Shown here: one piece after another, positions 25,447-35,631 of the stretch | Numbering within the stretch: the stretch's first letter is position 1 | How the letters are laid out: each line of letters starts with the position of its first letter | From: Flavobacteriaceae bacterium Ap0902 | Lineage (GTDB): Bacteria; Bacteroidota; Bacteroidia; Flavobacteriales; Weeksellaceae | Length of the DNA stretch: 64,000 nt | Assembly (NCBI GenBank): GCA_009835005.1 | Contig: WTFG01000007.1 | Coordinates: 62,001-126,000, forward strand | Direction of reading: 5' to 3' | Program-made: the position numbers and the translations under genes | The notes under the pieces: generated by a model | The model's input: the letters and a program-made list of their open reading frames with translations, nothing else | What the model was told of the DNA's origin: nothing | The model's database searches: none

Positions 25447-26214
25447 TTATTGTTCACTACCGATTTTTGCGGATAGATATTCACGGTTCATTCTAGCAAT
25501 ATTTTCTAACGAAATTTCTTTTGGACATTCTACCTCACAAGCTCTTGTGTTGGTACAGTTTCCAAAACCTTCCTCATCCATTTGCTCAACCATTTTCTGC
25601 ACACGCTTAGTAGCCTCTACTTTACCTTGTGGTAATAATGCAAATTGAGATACCTTAGCACCTACAAATAGCATGGCAGAACCATTTTTACATGCAGCAA
25701 CACACGCACCACATCCAATACACGCAGCAGCATCAAAAGCGCGATCTGCATCAAATTTGGGCACTGGTGTAGCATTGGCATCTACCGTATTACCAGAAGT
25801 ATCTACGGAAACATAACCACCCGCCTGTTGAATCCTATCAAAGGCACTGCGGTCTACAACTAAATCCTTAATTACAGGAAATGCTGCAGAGCGCCATGGT
25901 TCTATATAGATAGTATCACCATCATTAAAACTACGCATGTGTAATTGGCATGTAGTTACGGCTCTATCTGGACCATGAGGCTGTCCGTTGATATACAAGG
26001 AGCACATACCACAGATTCCCTCTCTACAATCATGGTCAAAAGCAACAGGCTCTTTACCACCATTGATGAGTTCTTCATTCAATTGATCTAACATTTCCAA
26101 GAATGAACTTGCTTGTGAAACATTGTTCAATTTATAAGTTTCTATTTTTCCTTTTGATTTGGCACTTTTTTGACGCCAAATTTTAAGAGTGATATTTATA
26201 TTTTTATCTGCCAT
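25447..26214 (-). CDS. sdhB: succinate dehydrogenase/fumarate reductase iron-sulfur subunit
   Basis: 255 residues. [2Fe-2S] cysteines in [16 protein letters not shown] and a following Cys; [4Fe-4S] and [3Fe-4S] ligands in [15 protein letters not shown] and [15 protein letters not shown]. It passes electrons from the flavoprotein to the membrane quinone site. Third gene of sdhCAB, 9 bases after sdhA. Confidence 0.96.
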   Translation of the reverse strand: MADKNINITLKIWRQKSAKSKGKIETYKLNNVSQASSFLEMLDQLNEELINGGKEPVAFDHDCREGICGMCSLYINGQPHGPDRAVTTCQLHMRSFNDGDTIYIEPWRSAAFPVIKDLVVDRSAFDRIQQAGGYVSVDTSGNTVDANATPVPKFDADRAFDAAACIGCGACVAACKNGSAMLFVGAKVSQFALLPQGKVEATKRVQKMVEQMDEEGFGNCTNTRACEVECPKEISLENIARMNREYLSAKIGSEQ

Positions 26215-26223
26215 TTTAGTTTC

Positions 26224-28239
26224 TTATTTATATGAACGTTGCTTCAATTCAATATAGTTAAAATCTAAGTCCTCTTTATGCATAACCTCTTGGCTAATGT
26301 CTTTGCCTTGATATTCCCATGCAGCAACATAAGCATAGTTCTCATCATCTCTCATAGCCTCGCCTTCTGATGTCTGGTATTCCTCTCTAAAGTGTCCACC
26401 AGCACTTTCATTTCTATTCAGTGCATCCATTGCCATTAGTTGACCTAGTTCCATGAAATCGGCAACACGCATTGCTTTTTCTAATTCTGCATTAAATTCA
26501 TCTGCTGAACCTGGTACAAATACATCTCTATAGAATTCGTCTCTGAGTTCTGCAATCTCATGTATCGCTTCTTGCAAGCCTTTTGCGTTTCTAGCCATAC
26601 CCACCTTGTTCCACATGATTAAGCCTAATCTCTTATGGAAGAAGTCTACAGATTTGGTTCCTTTATTGTTGATAAAGAAATCAATTCTTTCTTTTACTTC
26701 TTTTTCTGCCTGGTCAAATTCTGGTGTATCTGTTGGGATTTCTCCTGTTCTAATATCATCTGCCAAGTAGTCTGCCATTGTATATGGTAATACGAAGTAT
26801 CCATCTGCAAGTCCTTGCATTAAAGCAGAAGCACCTAGTCTGTTGGCTCCGTGGTCTGAGAAGTTTGCTTCTCCTGCAACATAACATCCAGGGATGGTAC
26901 TCATCAAATTATAATCTACCCAAACACCGCCCATAGTATAGTGAACAGCAGGATATATTTTCATTGGGGTTTCGTATGGATTATCCGCTGTAATCTTCTC
27001 ATACATTTGGAATAAGTTACCATATTTTTCCTCTACCCATTTTTTACCAAGTTTTGTAATTTCTTCTTGAGAAGGATTATGGTTTCCTTGTGAGAAAGCC
27101 ACCTCTTTACCTTTTTTCTGAATTTCTGTAGAAAAATCTAAGAAAACACCTTCATTGGTATCATTATTTTCTATTCCATAACCAGCATCACATCTTTCTT
27201 TGGCTGCCCGTGAAGCAACATCTCTAGGAACAAGGTTACCAAAAGATGGATATCTTCTTTCTAGGTAGTAATCCCTTTCTTCTTCTGGAATATCTACTGC
27301 TTTTTTGCGCCCCTCTCTTATGGCTTCTGCATCTTCTTTTTTCTTAGGTACCCAAATTCTACCAGAGTTACGTAGAGATTCTGACATCAAAGTCAGTTTA
27401 GATTGGTTGGTACCATGAACTGGAATACAGGTTGGGTGAATCTGTACATAACATGGATTTGCAAATAAAGCTCCTTTCTTGTGTATTTTCCAAGAGGCTG
27501 TAACATTGGATCCCATAGCGTTGGTAGAAAGGAAATAAACATTTCCATAACCTCCAGACGCAATGACCACAGCATGTCCAGAATGTCTTTCAAGTTCACC
27601 TGTTAGTAAGTTTCTAGCGATAATACCCCTAGCTTTTCCATCTACAATGACAAGATCAAGCATCTCATGACGGTTATACATTTGTATGCGTCCAAGGTTG
27701 ATTTGCCTGTTCATTGCAGAATAAGCTCCCAATAGCAACTGTTGTCCAGTCTGTCCTTTGGCATAAAAAGTTCTTTTAACTTGAACACCACCAAAAGATC
27801 TATTATCTAATAATCCACCATATTCACGAGCAAATGGAACCCCTTGCATCACACATTGATCTATGATGTTTCTTGATTCTTCTGCTAATCTATAAACATT
27901 GGCTTCTCGTCCACGGTAATCACCTCCTTTTACAGTGTCATAGAATAATCTATAAATAGAGTCATTATCCCCTTTGTAGTTTTTAGCTGCATTAATTCCT
28001 CCTTGCGCCGCAATAGAGTGAGCACGGCGAGGTGAATCTTGGTAACAGAATGCTTTCACATTATACCCCAATTCTGCTAATGTAGCAGCAGCAGAACCAC
28101 CAGCGAGTCCTGTACCCACAATGATAATATCTATGCGGTCACGGTTGTTAGGTGCGACTAAACGAATGTTTGCTTTATGATTTTTCCACTTATCTGCGAT
28201 GTCGCCTTGTGGAACTTTTGCGTTTAATAAATCTGACAT
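26224..28239 (-). CDS. sdhA: succinate dehydrogenase/fumarate reductase flavoprotein subunit
   Basis: 671 residues, typical for the Bacteroidota B-type enzyme. FAD-binding [20 protein letters not shown] near residues 38-57; [18 protein letters not shown] contains the covalent-FAD His; substrate-site segments [11 protein letters not shown] and [17 protein letters not shown]-terminal helical domain intact. Interconverts succinate and fumarate at the cytoplasmic face. Confidence 0.96.
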   Translation of the reverse strand: MSDLLNAKVPQGDIADKWKNHKANIRLVAPNNRDRIDIIIVGTGLAGGSAAATLAELGYNVKAFCYQDSPRRAHSIAAQGGINAAKNYKGDNDSIYRLFYDTVKGGDYRGREANVYRLAEESRNIIDQCVMQGVPFAREYGGLLDNRSFGGVQVKRTFYAKGQTGQQLLLGAYSAMNRQINLGRIQMYNRHEMLDLVIVDGKARGIIARNLLTGELERHSGHAVVIASGGYGNVYFLSTNAMGSNVTASWKIHKKGALFANPCYVQIHPTCIPVHGTNQSKLTLMSESLRNSGRIWVPKKKEDAEAIREGRKKAVDIPEEERDYYLERRYPSFGNLVPRDVASRAAKERCDAGYGIENNDTNEGVFLDFSTEIQKKGKEVAFSQGNHNPSQEEITKLGKKWVEEKYGNLFQMYEKITADNPYETPMKIYPAVHYTMGGVWVDYNLMSTIPGCYVAGEANFSDHGANRLGASALMQGLADGYFVLPYTMADYLADDIRTGEIPTDTPEFDQAEKEVKERIDFFINNKGTKSVDFFHKRLGLIMWNKVGMARNAKGLQEAIHEIAELRDEFYRDVFVPGSADEFNAELEKAMRVADFMELGQLMAMDALNRNESAGGHFREEYQTSEGEAMRDDENYAYVAAWEYQGKDISQEVMHKEDLDFNYIELKQRSYK

Positions 28240-28249
28240 ATTCTACTGC

Positions 28250-28957
28250 TTATTTATTAAGAAAAAAATGATATAATGCGATGAAAATAAACCCTAAAGG
28301 GATTACAATAGCATAGACTTTACCAAATGCTTTGATAAATCCATTATACTTTCTATGGTTAGCACCTACAGACTGGAAAGCCGATTGGAATCCATGTAAT
28401 AGGTGTAACATTAATAATACGAATGATATTACATATAGTGCAACACGTATAGGATCTTGAAATTTCTCTACCAGTTCACCATAATAACGCCCCGTATCTG
28501 CTGGAGCTGCTTCTATATACTTATGGGTAATTTCTGGAATCCAAAAATCATAGAAATGTAACCCTAAGAATGCTAAAATAACTAGACCTGTCCAAATCAT
28601 ATTTCTGGACATCCATGTTGAGTTACGAGAGGCGTTTGTCTTGACATATCCTACAGGACCTCTTGCTTTTTTATTCTGAACTTCAAGTATAATACCCATA
28701 ACAAAGTGATAAACAACACCTATGATTAGAATAGGTTGCATCAGAAATTGAATCAGGGGATTGGTACCCATAAAGTGCGACACATCATTAAATAATCCTG
28801 TAGCTTGCATTTGTTGTGCTTGGTCATAAGCAGGTGGTGAGACTACGGACAAGAAATTAATGAAAAAGTGCTGCGTAAGAAAAATCAGAAGGAAAAAGGC
28901 AGATAGTGCCATGGCAAACTTTCTTCCGATTGATGAATTAAATAATCCTTGAGCCAT
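28250..28957 (-). CDS. sdhC: succinate dehydrogenase cytochrome b subunit (fused B-type SdhC)
   Basis: 235 residues with five predicted helices (about 10-35, 60-85, 118-140, 164-188 and 207-232). His residues in TQHFFINF, YHFVMG, LGLHFYDFW and LHLLHGFQSAF are candidate ligands of two b haems. It anchors SdhAB and carries the menaquinone site. First gene of the operon. Confidence 0.94.
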   Translation of the reverse strand: MAQGLFNSSIGRKFAMALSAFFLLIFLTQHFFINFLSVVSPPAYDQAQQMQATGLFNDVSHFMGTNPLIQFLMQPILIIGVVYHFVMGIILEVQNKKARGPVGYVKTNASRNSTWMSRNMIWTGLVILAFLGLHFYDFWIPEITHKYIEAAPADTGRYYGELVEKFQDPIRVALYVISFVLLMLHLLHGFQSAFQSVGANHRKYNGFIKAFGKVYAIVIPLGFIFIALYHFFLNK

Positions 28958-28979
28958 TGGTTTTAATTTTTCATTTAAG

Positions 28980-28987
28980 CAAATTTA
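28980..28987 (-). promoter_or_regulatory. -7 element TAAATTTG of the sdhCAB operon
   Basis: TAnnTTTG match on the minus strand 22 bases upstream of the sdhC ATG. Confidence 0.55.
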
Positions 28988-29058
28988 ACAATTACTTAAA
29001 TCTTATACCAATGATAAATGACACGATGTCCTAATTCGTTTTTATTCTAAATAAAAAG

Positions 29059-29087
29059 ACCCCATTAATTTTCTAAATTAATGGGGT
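29059..29087 (-). terminator. terminator of the rlpA-like gene
   Basis: ACCCCATTAATTT and AAATTAATGGGGT form a perfect 13-bp stem with a 3-base loop and flanking A/T runs, between rlpA and sdhC. Confidence 0.8.
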
Positions 29088-29112
29088 ATGAAATGTATTT
29101 TTTGTTATATAT

Positions 29113-29490
29113 TTAATTTAATATGCGATAGGTTACAGTTGCAATACCTTTCCCTTTTTTGGCAATTTGGTGAAATGCTGCTTTACTTAAATCAAAAATA
29201 CGCTTACCAACATAAGGTCCTCTATCATTTATGGTAACAATTACAGATTTACCATTGGTGATATTGGTTACTTCTACTTTGGTACCAAATGGTAGTGATT
29301 TATGGGCAGCTGTCATTTGATTCATATCAAAGGGTGTACCACTAGCAGTTAATCTACCATGGAAACGGTCACCATACCAAGATACTTTTACTTCTTCTGA
29401 CTTGTTTTTATCGTTGTTGGGATTGGTGTTTCCTGCAAACGATAAGTTAAAACTTAATAGCAATAAAGAGTAAATTAAAAATTTTTTCAT
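29113..29490 (-). CDS. RlpA-like double-psi beta-barrel septal protein
   Basis: 125 residues. Signal peptide MKKFLIYSLLLLSFNLSFAG; RlpA core SWYGDRFHGRLTASG near 39-53, then TAAHKSLPFGTKVEVTN and the conserved NDRGPYVGKRIFDLSKAA. The catalytic Asp of RlpA lytic transglycosylases is in NDRGP. It lacks a SPOR domain and a lipobox, so it is a minimal form. Probably trims peptidoglycan in the periplasm. Confidence 0.9.
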   Translation of the reverse strand: MKKFLIYSLLLLSFNLSFAGNTNPNNDKNKSEEVKVSWYGDRFHGRLTASGTPFDMNQMTAAHKSLPFGTKVEVTNITNGKSVIVTINDRGPYVGKRIFDLSKAAFHQIAKKGKGIATVTYRILN

Positions 29491-29516
29491 AGCGATTGGT
29501 TTTTAATTCGCGACTG

Positions 29517-29524
29517 CAAATGTA
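29517..29524 (-). promoter_or_regulatory. -7 element TACATTTG of the rlpA-like gene
   Basis: TAnnTTTG match on the minus strand 26 bases upstream of the ATG. Confidence 0.55.
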
Positions 29525-29673
29525 ACTGCAACCTTACTCTTTACCGTAGAATCATTCTAAATAAGGTGATTCTAGGAGTTTAATATATCTTGGAATTAAG
29601 TGTTAAAGCCTATTACAGCCTTGCTGTTAAACCTGTGTTAAACATTGTTAACTAATTTTATAATTATTGAAAA

Positions 29674-30123
29674 TCAGCTATTTAACTGTTTTTTGACTTC
29701 GTCTGCTATCGCTTTTCCATCTGCTTTCCCAGCTAAACGTTGGTTCGCTAATCCAATTACTTTACCCATTTCTTTCTTTTCTGTTACGCCAGTCTCTTGT
29801 ATTATGGCTACGATTTCAGTTTTTAATTCATCTGCAGATAATTGTTTTGGAAGAAATCTTTCAATCACTTCTGCCTGTTTTAATTCTTTTTCTGCCATTT
29901 CATCTCTTCCTTGTTCTTGAAATTGCTGTGCAGCATCTTTTCTCATTTTGACTTGCTTTTGGATGATGGCAATTTCATCTGCCTCTGTTAATTCCTCTGT
30001 TTTACCATCTGTTTTGGATAAAAGGATGGCAGATTTTACAGCTCTCAAAGCGTCTAAGGCAACTTTATCTTTTGCTTTCATGGCAGATTTGATATCGCTC
30101 ATGATATCTTTTTCTAATGACAT
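29674..30123 (-). CDS. GatB/YqeY domain protein
   Basis: 149 residues. MSLEKDIMSDIKSAMKAKDK start and the helical YqeY domain with ADEIAIIQKQVKMRKDAAQQF and C-terminal GKADGKAIADEVKKQL. Homologous to the tRNA-binding tail of GatB, though free-standing YqeY proteins have no settled role. Placed after ftsZ, as often in Flavobacteriia, but with its own promoter element. Confidence 0.92.
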   Translation of the reverse strand: MSLEKDIMSDIKSAMKAKDKVALDALRAVKSAILLSKTDGKTEELTEADEIAIIQKQVKMRKDAAQQFQEQGRDEMAEKELKQAEVIERFLPKQLSADELKTEIVAIIQETGVTEKKEMGKVIGLANQRLAGKADGKAIADEVKKQLNS

Positions 30124-30145
30124 AGTTTAAATTTTTTAGTTGATT

Positions 30146-30153
30146 CAAAAATA
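30146..30153 (-). promoter_or_regulatory. -7 element TATTTTTG of the yqeY gene
   Basis: TAnnTTTG match on the minus strand 22 bases upstream of the ATG. Confidence 0.5.
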
Positions 30154-30278
30154 CGTTTTTTAGGTGGATTCAAAAATTATGCTTTTCTATAATTCTTTAA
30201 CCATATTTTAAATAGAAACACCACCCAAGCAAATACCAAGGTGGTGTTTAGTTTATAAAATGTGACTTTTAGTGCATC

Positions 30279-32093
30279 TTAATCTACATTATCATGCAAG
30301 AAATTATTGGGTCTAATTTTATCTTCTCCGTTGCTATCTTTGTCTAGAATGTAGTTGCTTGGTCCTTGGCTTGAATGATCTGTCAAGTTGATGTTTTTTC
30401 TTTTGTATGCAGGAATACGTTCTGCTTCATCTACATCCTTCAAGGCCGATTTGAATTTGAAGTTAAATTTCTTTAACCTTTCTCTTCTTTCTTTAATTTG
30501 CTGATCTACAACCTCATCAATAGGGGCATCAAAAGGGTCTTCAAATTCTGTATCCCTTTCTTGCTCTTGAACTGGTTCCTCTACTTTCTGATTTATCTCT
30601 GGTAGACTTGGTGTGGGCTGTTCGGACTTCACTTCCTCTTGCAAATTGATTTCATCTTTTGGCGGATTTAATGCAACGGGTGTTTCTGTCTCTTCTTCCC
30701 AATCTTCCTCTAAAGTAAATAGCGTAAACTTATCTTCCTGTTTTTGTTTTTTAGGTTGATTGGAGCTTTCATGCGTCTTGAAAGTGAAGTCTATTGTTGA
30801 ATTATCTATAGTGGGTTCACTATCAAAGTCATTGGTATAATCCTTTTCTTCTTGATCAAAAGTTCTAAATTGATTGTCTTTTTCTATAGATGATGATTTA
30901 GTTTCCACATTTTGATTAGGGATAGGAGATTCCTTCAACTTCATCTCTTCTGTCTCATCATCCAAAGAAAACTCCGATGTTTTTTCTGATTCTTGAGGGG
31001 TCTCTGGTTCTTTAATTTGCGCTTCTTTTTTAGAAAAAACTTGTTCTAAAGGTTGGTCTTCTTCTAATTTATGAACAATGGTTTTTTCTTCTTTTCCGTT
31101 GAAACCTTTTTGATCTTGTGGGAAACCTGTAGCAATTACGGTAACGCTCATTTTCTCTCCTAATTCAGGGTCTTCTCCAATACCCATAATGATATTGGCG
31201 TTGTTTCCTGCTTCACCTTGAATGTAATCATTAATAGTTCCGATTTCATCCATAGTCACCTCATCCTCACCAGATACGATGAGTAAAAGCACGTTTTGTG
31301 CTCCTGTAATTTTATTGTCATTTAATAAAGGCGAGTCCAATGCTTTTTCAATGGCTTTGTAGGCCTTATTTTCCCCTTCTGCTTCTGCGGATCCCATGAT
31401 AGCTGTTCCACTATCTGCTAAGACAGTTCTAGCATCACGTAAATCTATATTGGTAGCGTAGTGGTGCGTAATTACCTCTGCAATCCCTTTTGCTGCAGTT
31501 GCTAAAACCTCATCCGCCTTGGCAAAACCAGTTTTATACCCTAAGTTTCCATAGAGTTCTCTTAATTTATCATTATTGATAATAATGAGGGAATCAAGGT
31601 TATTTCTAAATTTTTCTATTCCGATGGCAGCTTGTTCCATTCTCATTTTACCTTCAAAATAAAATGGTGCAGTACATATCCCTACCGTTAGAATGCCCAT
31701 TTCTTTAGCGATACTGGCAATCACAGGTGCAGCGCCTGTACCCGTACCTCCGCCCATACCAGCAGTAATGAATAACATTTTGGTATTGCTATCTAATAAG
31801 GCTTTGATATCATCTATACTTTCCAAAGCCGCTTGTTCTCCCACTTCTGGGTTGGCACCAGCACCCAGTCCTTCTGTAATAGAAGCCCCAAGTTGTACTT
31901 TGTTGGGTACAGGGGAATTGTACAATGCCTGCGCATCTGTATTAGAAACCACGAAATCCACGCCCGTAATTCCTTGTTGGAACATGTAATTAACGGCATT
32001 GCTACCACCACCACCAACACCAATCACTTTGATGGAAGCAGATTTATTTTTAGGCAAATCGAATGATATATTATTAAAATCCATAGACGTCAT
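30279..32093 (-). CDS. ftsZ: cell division GTPase FtsZ
   Basis: 604 residues, longer than the roughly 380-400 of model species. GTPase core at about 20-330 with IGVGGGGSNAV and the tubulin signature GGGTGTGAAPVIA (114-126), and the T7 loop near NIDLRDARTVL. A long acidic, Gln/Glu-rich linker (about 335-545) precedes the C-terminal tail ending NNFLHDNVD, conserved in flavobacteria. An ATG three codons in (MDFNN) is an alternative start. Last gene of the mraZ-ftsZ cluster. Confidence 0.96.
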   Translation of the reverse strand: MTSMDFNNISFDLPKNKSASIKVIGVGGGGSNAVNYMFQQGITGVDFVVSNTDAQALYNSPVPNKVQLGASITEGLGAGANPEVGEQAALESIDDIKALLDSNTKMLFITAGMGGGTGTGAAPVIASIAKEMGILTVGICTAPFYFEGKMRMEQAAIGIEKFRNNLDSLIIINNDKLRELYGNLGYKTGFAKADEVLATAAKGIAEVITHHYATNIDLRDARTVLADSGTAIMGSAEAEGENKAYKAIEKALDSPLLNDNKITGAQNVLLLIVSGEDEVTMDEIGTINDYIQGEAGNNANIIMGIGEDPELGEKMSVTVIATGFPQDQKGFNGKEEKTIVHKLEEDQPLEQVFSKKEAQIKEPETPQESEKTSEFSLDDETEEMKLKESPIPNQNVETKSSSIEKDNQFRTFDQEEKDYTNDFDSEPTIDNSTIDFTFKTHESSNQPKKQKQEDKFTLFTLEEDWEEETETPVALNPPKDEINLQEEVKSEQPTPSLPEINQKVEEPVQEQERDTEFEDPFDAPIDEVVDQQIKERRERLKKFNFKFKSALKDVDEAERIPAYKRKNINLTDHSSQGPSNYILDKDSNGEDKIRPNNFLHDNVD

Positions 32094-33560
32094 TTATTCT
32101 GTTTCGTTAATCATTTTAATGAACTTATCTGTCCATTTTTCAAAAATACTTTTTTTGCTTTTATATTCAGGTGCAATATCTTCCTGTTCTATTTTTTTAT
32201 CCTTTTTATGTGTTTCTGTTCTGGACTGAAGAGGTTGTTCTACTCTTTCCTTATCTATTACATCAGCATTAGTTTCTCTCATTGTATTAGGAGAGGTTTG
32301 TGGCTTAGGTTTATTAGTGGATATATTCAAAGATTCTCTTTCCTCTAATTGTTCTATGCCTTTCATTACCAAGCCAACGGCTGTAGCATATTCTGGTCCT
32401 TGAATTACTTCTGACTGACCACTTGCAATATGTTCATTAGAATAGCCAATTCTAGCATCCATGCCCGTAATATACTCTGTAAGTTGGCGTACATGCTTTA
32501 ATTTAGAACCGCCACCCGTTAACACAATGCCTGCAATGAGTTTTTTCTTCTGCTCTTGACAACCATAATGCTTTAGTTCCATTTGCACTTGTTCTAATAT
32601 TTCATGAACACGTGCATGAATGATTTGGCTTAATTTCTTTAAAGAAATTTCTTTGGGTTCTCTACCACGTAAGCCGGGAATAGATACAATTTCAGACTCT
32701 TTGTTTTCTCCTGGCCATGCAGATCCAAATTTAACTTTAAGTTGTTCTGCCTGTTTTTCTATGATAGAACAGCCAATTTTAATATCATCTGTAATCACGT
32801 TTCCACCAAATGGAATGACAGAAGTATGACGGATGATGTTGTCTTTGAACACAGCGATATCCGTAGTACCACCCCCAATGTCCACCAATGCAACACCGGC
32901 TTCTTTCTCTTCTTGACTCAATGATGCCATAGAAGAAGCTATAGGTTCTAGGGTAATGCCAGCCAAGTTAAGTCCCGCGCTTTTAACACATCTTGCAATA
33001 TTTTTAATAGAAGTGATTTGCCCAACTACCACATGGAAGTTTGCCTCTAATCTGCTACCGTACATACCCATAGGTTCTGTAATGCCGCCATCACTATCTA
33101 TTTTGAATTCTTGTGGCAGCACATGAATTATTTCTTCTCCTGGGAGCATGACCAATTTATGAACCTGACTAATAAGTTTCTTTAGATCATTTTCATCAAT
33201 CACTTCCTCAAAATTATTGCGCGTAATATAATCACTATGTTGCAGACTGCGTATGTGCTGCCCTGCAATACCCACTGTGACATCTTTAATTCTATATCCA
33301 GAATCAATTTCTGCTTGGGAAACTGCTTCCTTGATAGAATTAATGGTTTGGACAATGTTGTTAACCACGCCACGGTGTACACCCAAACTTTTAGCCCTTC
33401 CAACACCCAGAATTTCTAATTTACCGTACTCATTCTTGCGGCCTACCATGGCTACAATTTTGGTAGTACCAATATCTAGTCCTACAGCAATGTTATCTGT
33501 CGCCGGCTTCAAAGAAGACGCGTCCATGGTCTGCGCGTGATTTGTGTTCCCTGTATTCAT
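32094..33560 (-). CDS. ftsA: cell division protein FtsA
   Basis: 488 residues. Actin-like ATPase: VGLDIGTTKIVAM phosphate-1, VALVDIGGGTTDIAVF phosphate-2 and IAGIVLTGGGSKLKHV adenosine motif. Includes the 1C domain specific to FtsA. An extended charged C-terminal region (about 395-475) precedes the amphipathic membrane-binding helix KSIFEKWTDKFIKMINE. Tethers FtsZ to the membrane. Adjacent to ftsZ with no gap. Confidence 0.95.
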   Translation of the reverse strand: MNTGNTNHAQTMDASSLKPATDNIAVGLDIGTTKIVAMVGRKNEYGKLEILGVGRAKSLGVHRGVVNNIVQTINSIKEAVSQAEIDSGYRIKDVTVGIAGQHIRSLQHSDYITRNNFEEVIDENDLKKLISQVHKLVMLPGEEIIHVLPQEFKIDSDGGITEPMGMYGSRLEANFHVVVGQITSIKNIARCVKSAGLNLAGITLEPIASSMASLSQEEKEAGVALVDIGGGTTDIAVFKDNIIRHTSVIPFGGNVITDDIKIGCSIIEKQAEQLKVKFGSAWPGENKESEIVSIPGLRGREPKEISLKKLSQIIHARVHEILEQVQMELKHYGCQEQKKKLIAGIVLTGGGSKLKHVRQLTEYITGMDARIGYSNEHIASGQSEVIQGPEYATAVGLVMKGIEQLEERESLNISTNKPKPQTSPNTMRETNADVIDKERVEQPLQSRTETHKKDKKIEQEDIAPEYKSKKSIFEKWTDKFIKMINETE

Positions 33561-33562
33561 AT

Positions 33563-34285
33563 TTATTTTATTGCAACGATTTGATTATTAAACCTTAAAT
33601 TCAATTTCTTGTATGGAATATCTTGATTGTTTAGAATATATTTTTGGTAAAAAACCTTGTAATTATCCAGTTTGTTTTCCAAATGATCTAACGGACCAAG
33701 TTCCAGGTAATAACCATTATCATTAACTACCAATATAAAGGAATTAACCTTAACTTTACGTATGCCAATGATATGGTTTTTCAACAACTTATCACCATTA
33801 ATTAAGGTAGTAAGATGTATAATGTCTAAATATTCTTCTGGTTCTATATCCCCAGAAACTAACATGGTATGAGCAGAGAAAAAAGGAGAAAGAGGAATTC
33901 TTTTACCTTTTTGAGTAATATAATATTCATCATGCCCATTTTTAACTCTTGCTACGGGTACTTCCTGAGAAATTTCTGTATGTAAAACCCCATTATTTTC
34001 TAGATACACATTGGCATCTGATATGAAATCATCTTGTATCAAAAGTTCTTCCATTTTTTGTTGATTTACTTTTTGCATGAGCATTTGTGGATAATCTGGA
34101 TGTGATTTTTTTAATATAGAATCTACCAGATGATGAGTGACAAAGTGATTTCCATCTTTATAATCTATAATTGTATCTACTTTTATTACTTCTCTCATAG
34201 CATATCTAGCATTGGAAAATGATAGTAGAAAAATTAATGCTACTAGAAACAAACCTATTTTTAATAAAATCCACTTTCGTTTCAT
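33563..34285 (-). CDS. ftsQ: cell division protein FtsQ/DivIB-like
   Basis: 240 residues. A single N-terminal membrane helix (ILLKIGLFLVALIFLLSF) precedes a POTRA-like region (about 34-110) and a C-terminal beta domain (VNSFILVVNDNGYYLELGP). Assigned by position between murC and ftsA and by topology; sequence similarity within this family is low. Overlaps murC by 4 bases. Confidence 0.88.
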   Translation of the reverse strand: MKRKWILLKIGLFLVALIFLLSFSNARYAMREVIKVDTIIDYKDGNHFVTHHLVDSILKKSHPDYPQMLMQKVNQQKMEELLIQDDFISDANVYLENNGVLHTEISQEVPVARVKNGHDEYYITQKGKRIPLSPFFSAHTMLVSGDIEPEEYLDIIHLTTLINGDKLLKNHIIGIRKVKVNSFILVVNDNGYYLELGPLDHLENKLDNYKVFYQKYILNNQDIPYKKLNLRFNNQIVAIK

Positions 34286-35628
34286 TGTATTTTATTTTTT
34301 AAAGGTTCATATAATGTGTCAATATTACCTGCTCCCATCAGCAATATTATATCATTGTCATAATGGGAAATTTCTCTTAAAGCATTCTCCAGAGAGCATA
34401 CTTTAGGCTTTTTGTCATTAATTAGTTCAATTTTTTCTGCTAATAAAGAAGATGTAATGCCTGGTATAGGCTCTTCTCTGGCAGGGTAAATTTCTAATAT
34501 AATTAAATCTTCTAAAACGGCAAGACTTTGTGCAAAATCGTCTAAAAAATCTCTGGTTCTACTAAATAAATGCGGTTGAAAAACTGCAGTTACTGATTTA
34601 TTGGGATAGAAATTCTGCGTTGCTCTTATAATAGCATTTAATTCTGTAGGGTGATGTGCATAATCATCTATAATAATTTTGCCAGAAGAAGTTTTATGTC
34701 TAGTAAACCTTCTTTTAATTCCCTGGAAACTATCTAATGCTTCTTTGATTTTATTTTCTGCTACATTCATTTTCATAGCCATGGCGATGGCACCCACAGC
34801 ATTTTCTATGTTGTGTCTGCCTGGCAAATGCATTGGAATTGTTTCTATTTTTCCTTGTGGATGTGTCAAATCAAAAATGAAATAATCTGCCTTAATCTGA
34901 ATGTTATCTGCAAAATAATCTGCCTTTTCTTCCACTCCATAGGACAATGCTCCTGGAACGTTTAATCCTGTCTTCGCAAAAACTTGTTTTTTAACGATAC
35001 TTGCAAACTCTAAGAAGCTCTTTTCCATTTCAGACTGATCACCATATATATCCAAATGGTCTGCATCCATAGAGGTAATGCAAGCATAATCTGGGCTTAA
35101 TTGTAGAAAAGATCTATCAAATTCATCAGCCTCTACCACAGAAATTTCGTTACCTCCTATAATAATATTTGAATTGTAATTTTCTACGATGCCTCCAAGA
35201 AAAGCAGTAGAAGGTAGGTTGGCAACTTTTAAAATATGACCTAATAGACTAGAAGTCGTGGTTTTTCCATGCGTTCCTGCTACTGCTAAACACGTAGTTT
35301 CTTGTGTGATATAGCCTAATGCCTCTGAACGTTTGATGATATTATAGTTATTATCTTTAAAATAATTAAGTTCTAGATGGTTTTTTGGAATCGCAGGTGT
35401 GTAAATTACCAAAGTGTTGTCTGGTGTCAACGCTTTGGGGATTGCTTCCAATGTATCTTCAAAATGAATTTTTATCCCTTCTTTTGTTAACAATTTTGTG
35501 AGGGTAGTAGAAGTTTTGTCATAACCCATTACTTTCTTGTTCATCTGGTGGAAATAGCGAGCAACTGCGCTCATACCGATACCACCGATGCCAATAAAAT
35601 AGTAATATGTGAATTGATTGATGTTCAT
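34282..35628 (-). CDS. murC: UDP-N-acetylmuramate-L-alanine ligase
   Basis: 448 residues. Rossmann start FIGIGGIGMSAVARYF, ATP-binding AGTHGKTTTSSLLGHI, VEADEFDRSF metal/substrate segment and DDYAHHPTE. Adds L-Ala to UDP-MurNAc, the first peptide step in peptidoglycan precursor synthesis, in the cytoplasm. Three-base gap from murG. Confidence 0.97.
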   Translation of the reverse strand: MNINQFTYYYFIGIGGIGMSAVARYFHQMNKKVMGYDKTSTTLTKLLTKEGIKIHFEDTLEAIPKALTPDNTLVIYTPAIPKNHLELNYFKDNNYNIIKRSEALGYITQETTCLAVAGTHGKTTTSSLLGHILKVANLPSTAFLGGIVENYNSNIIIGGNEISVVEADEFDRSFLQLSPDYACITSMDADHLDIYGDQSEMEKSFLEFASIVKKQVFAKTGLNVPGALSYGVEEKADYFADNIQIKADYFIFDLTHPQGKIETIPMHLPGRHNIENAVGAIAMAMKMNVAENKIKEALDSFQGIKRRFTRHKTSSGKIIIDDYAHHPTELNAIIRATQNFYPNKSVTAVFQPHLFSRTRDFLDDFAQSLAVLEDLIILEIYPAREEPIPGITSSLLAEKIELINDKKPKVCSLENALREISHYDNDIILLMGAGNIDTLYEPLKNKIQ

Positions 35629-35631
35629 TGT

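Noticed and set aside
30279-32093. Fusion of FtsZ to another domain because of its length
   Set aside because: The extra residues form a low-complexity acidic linker before a normal C-terminal tail, as usual in flavobacteria.
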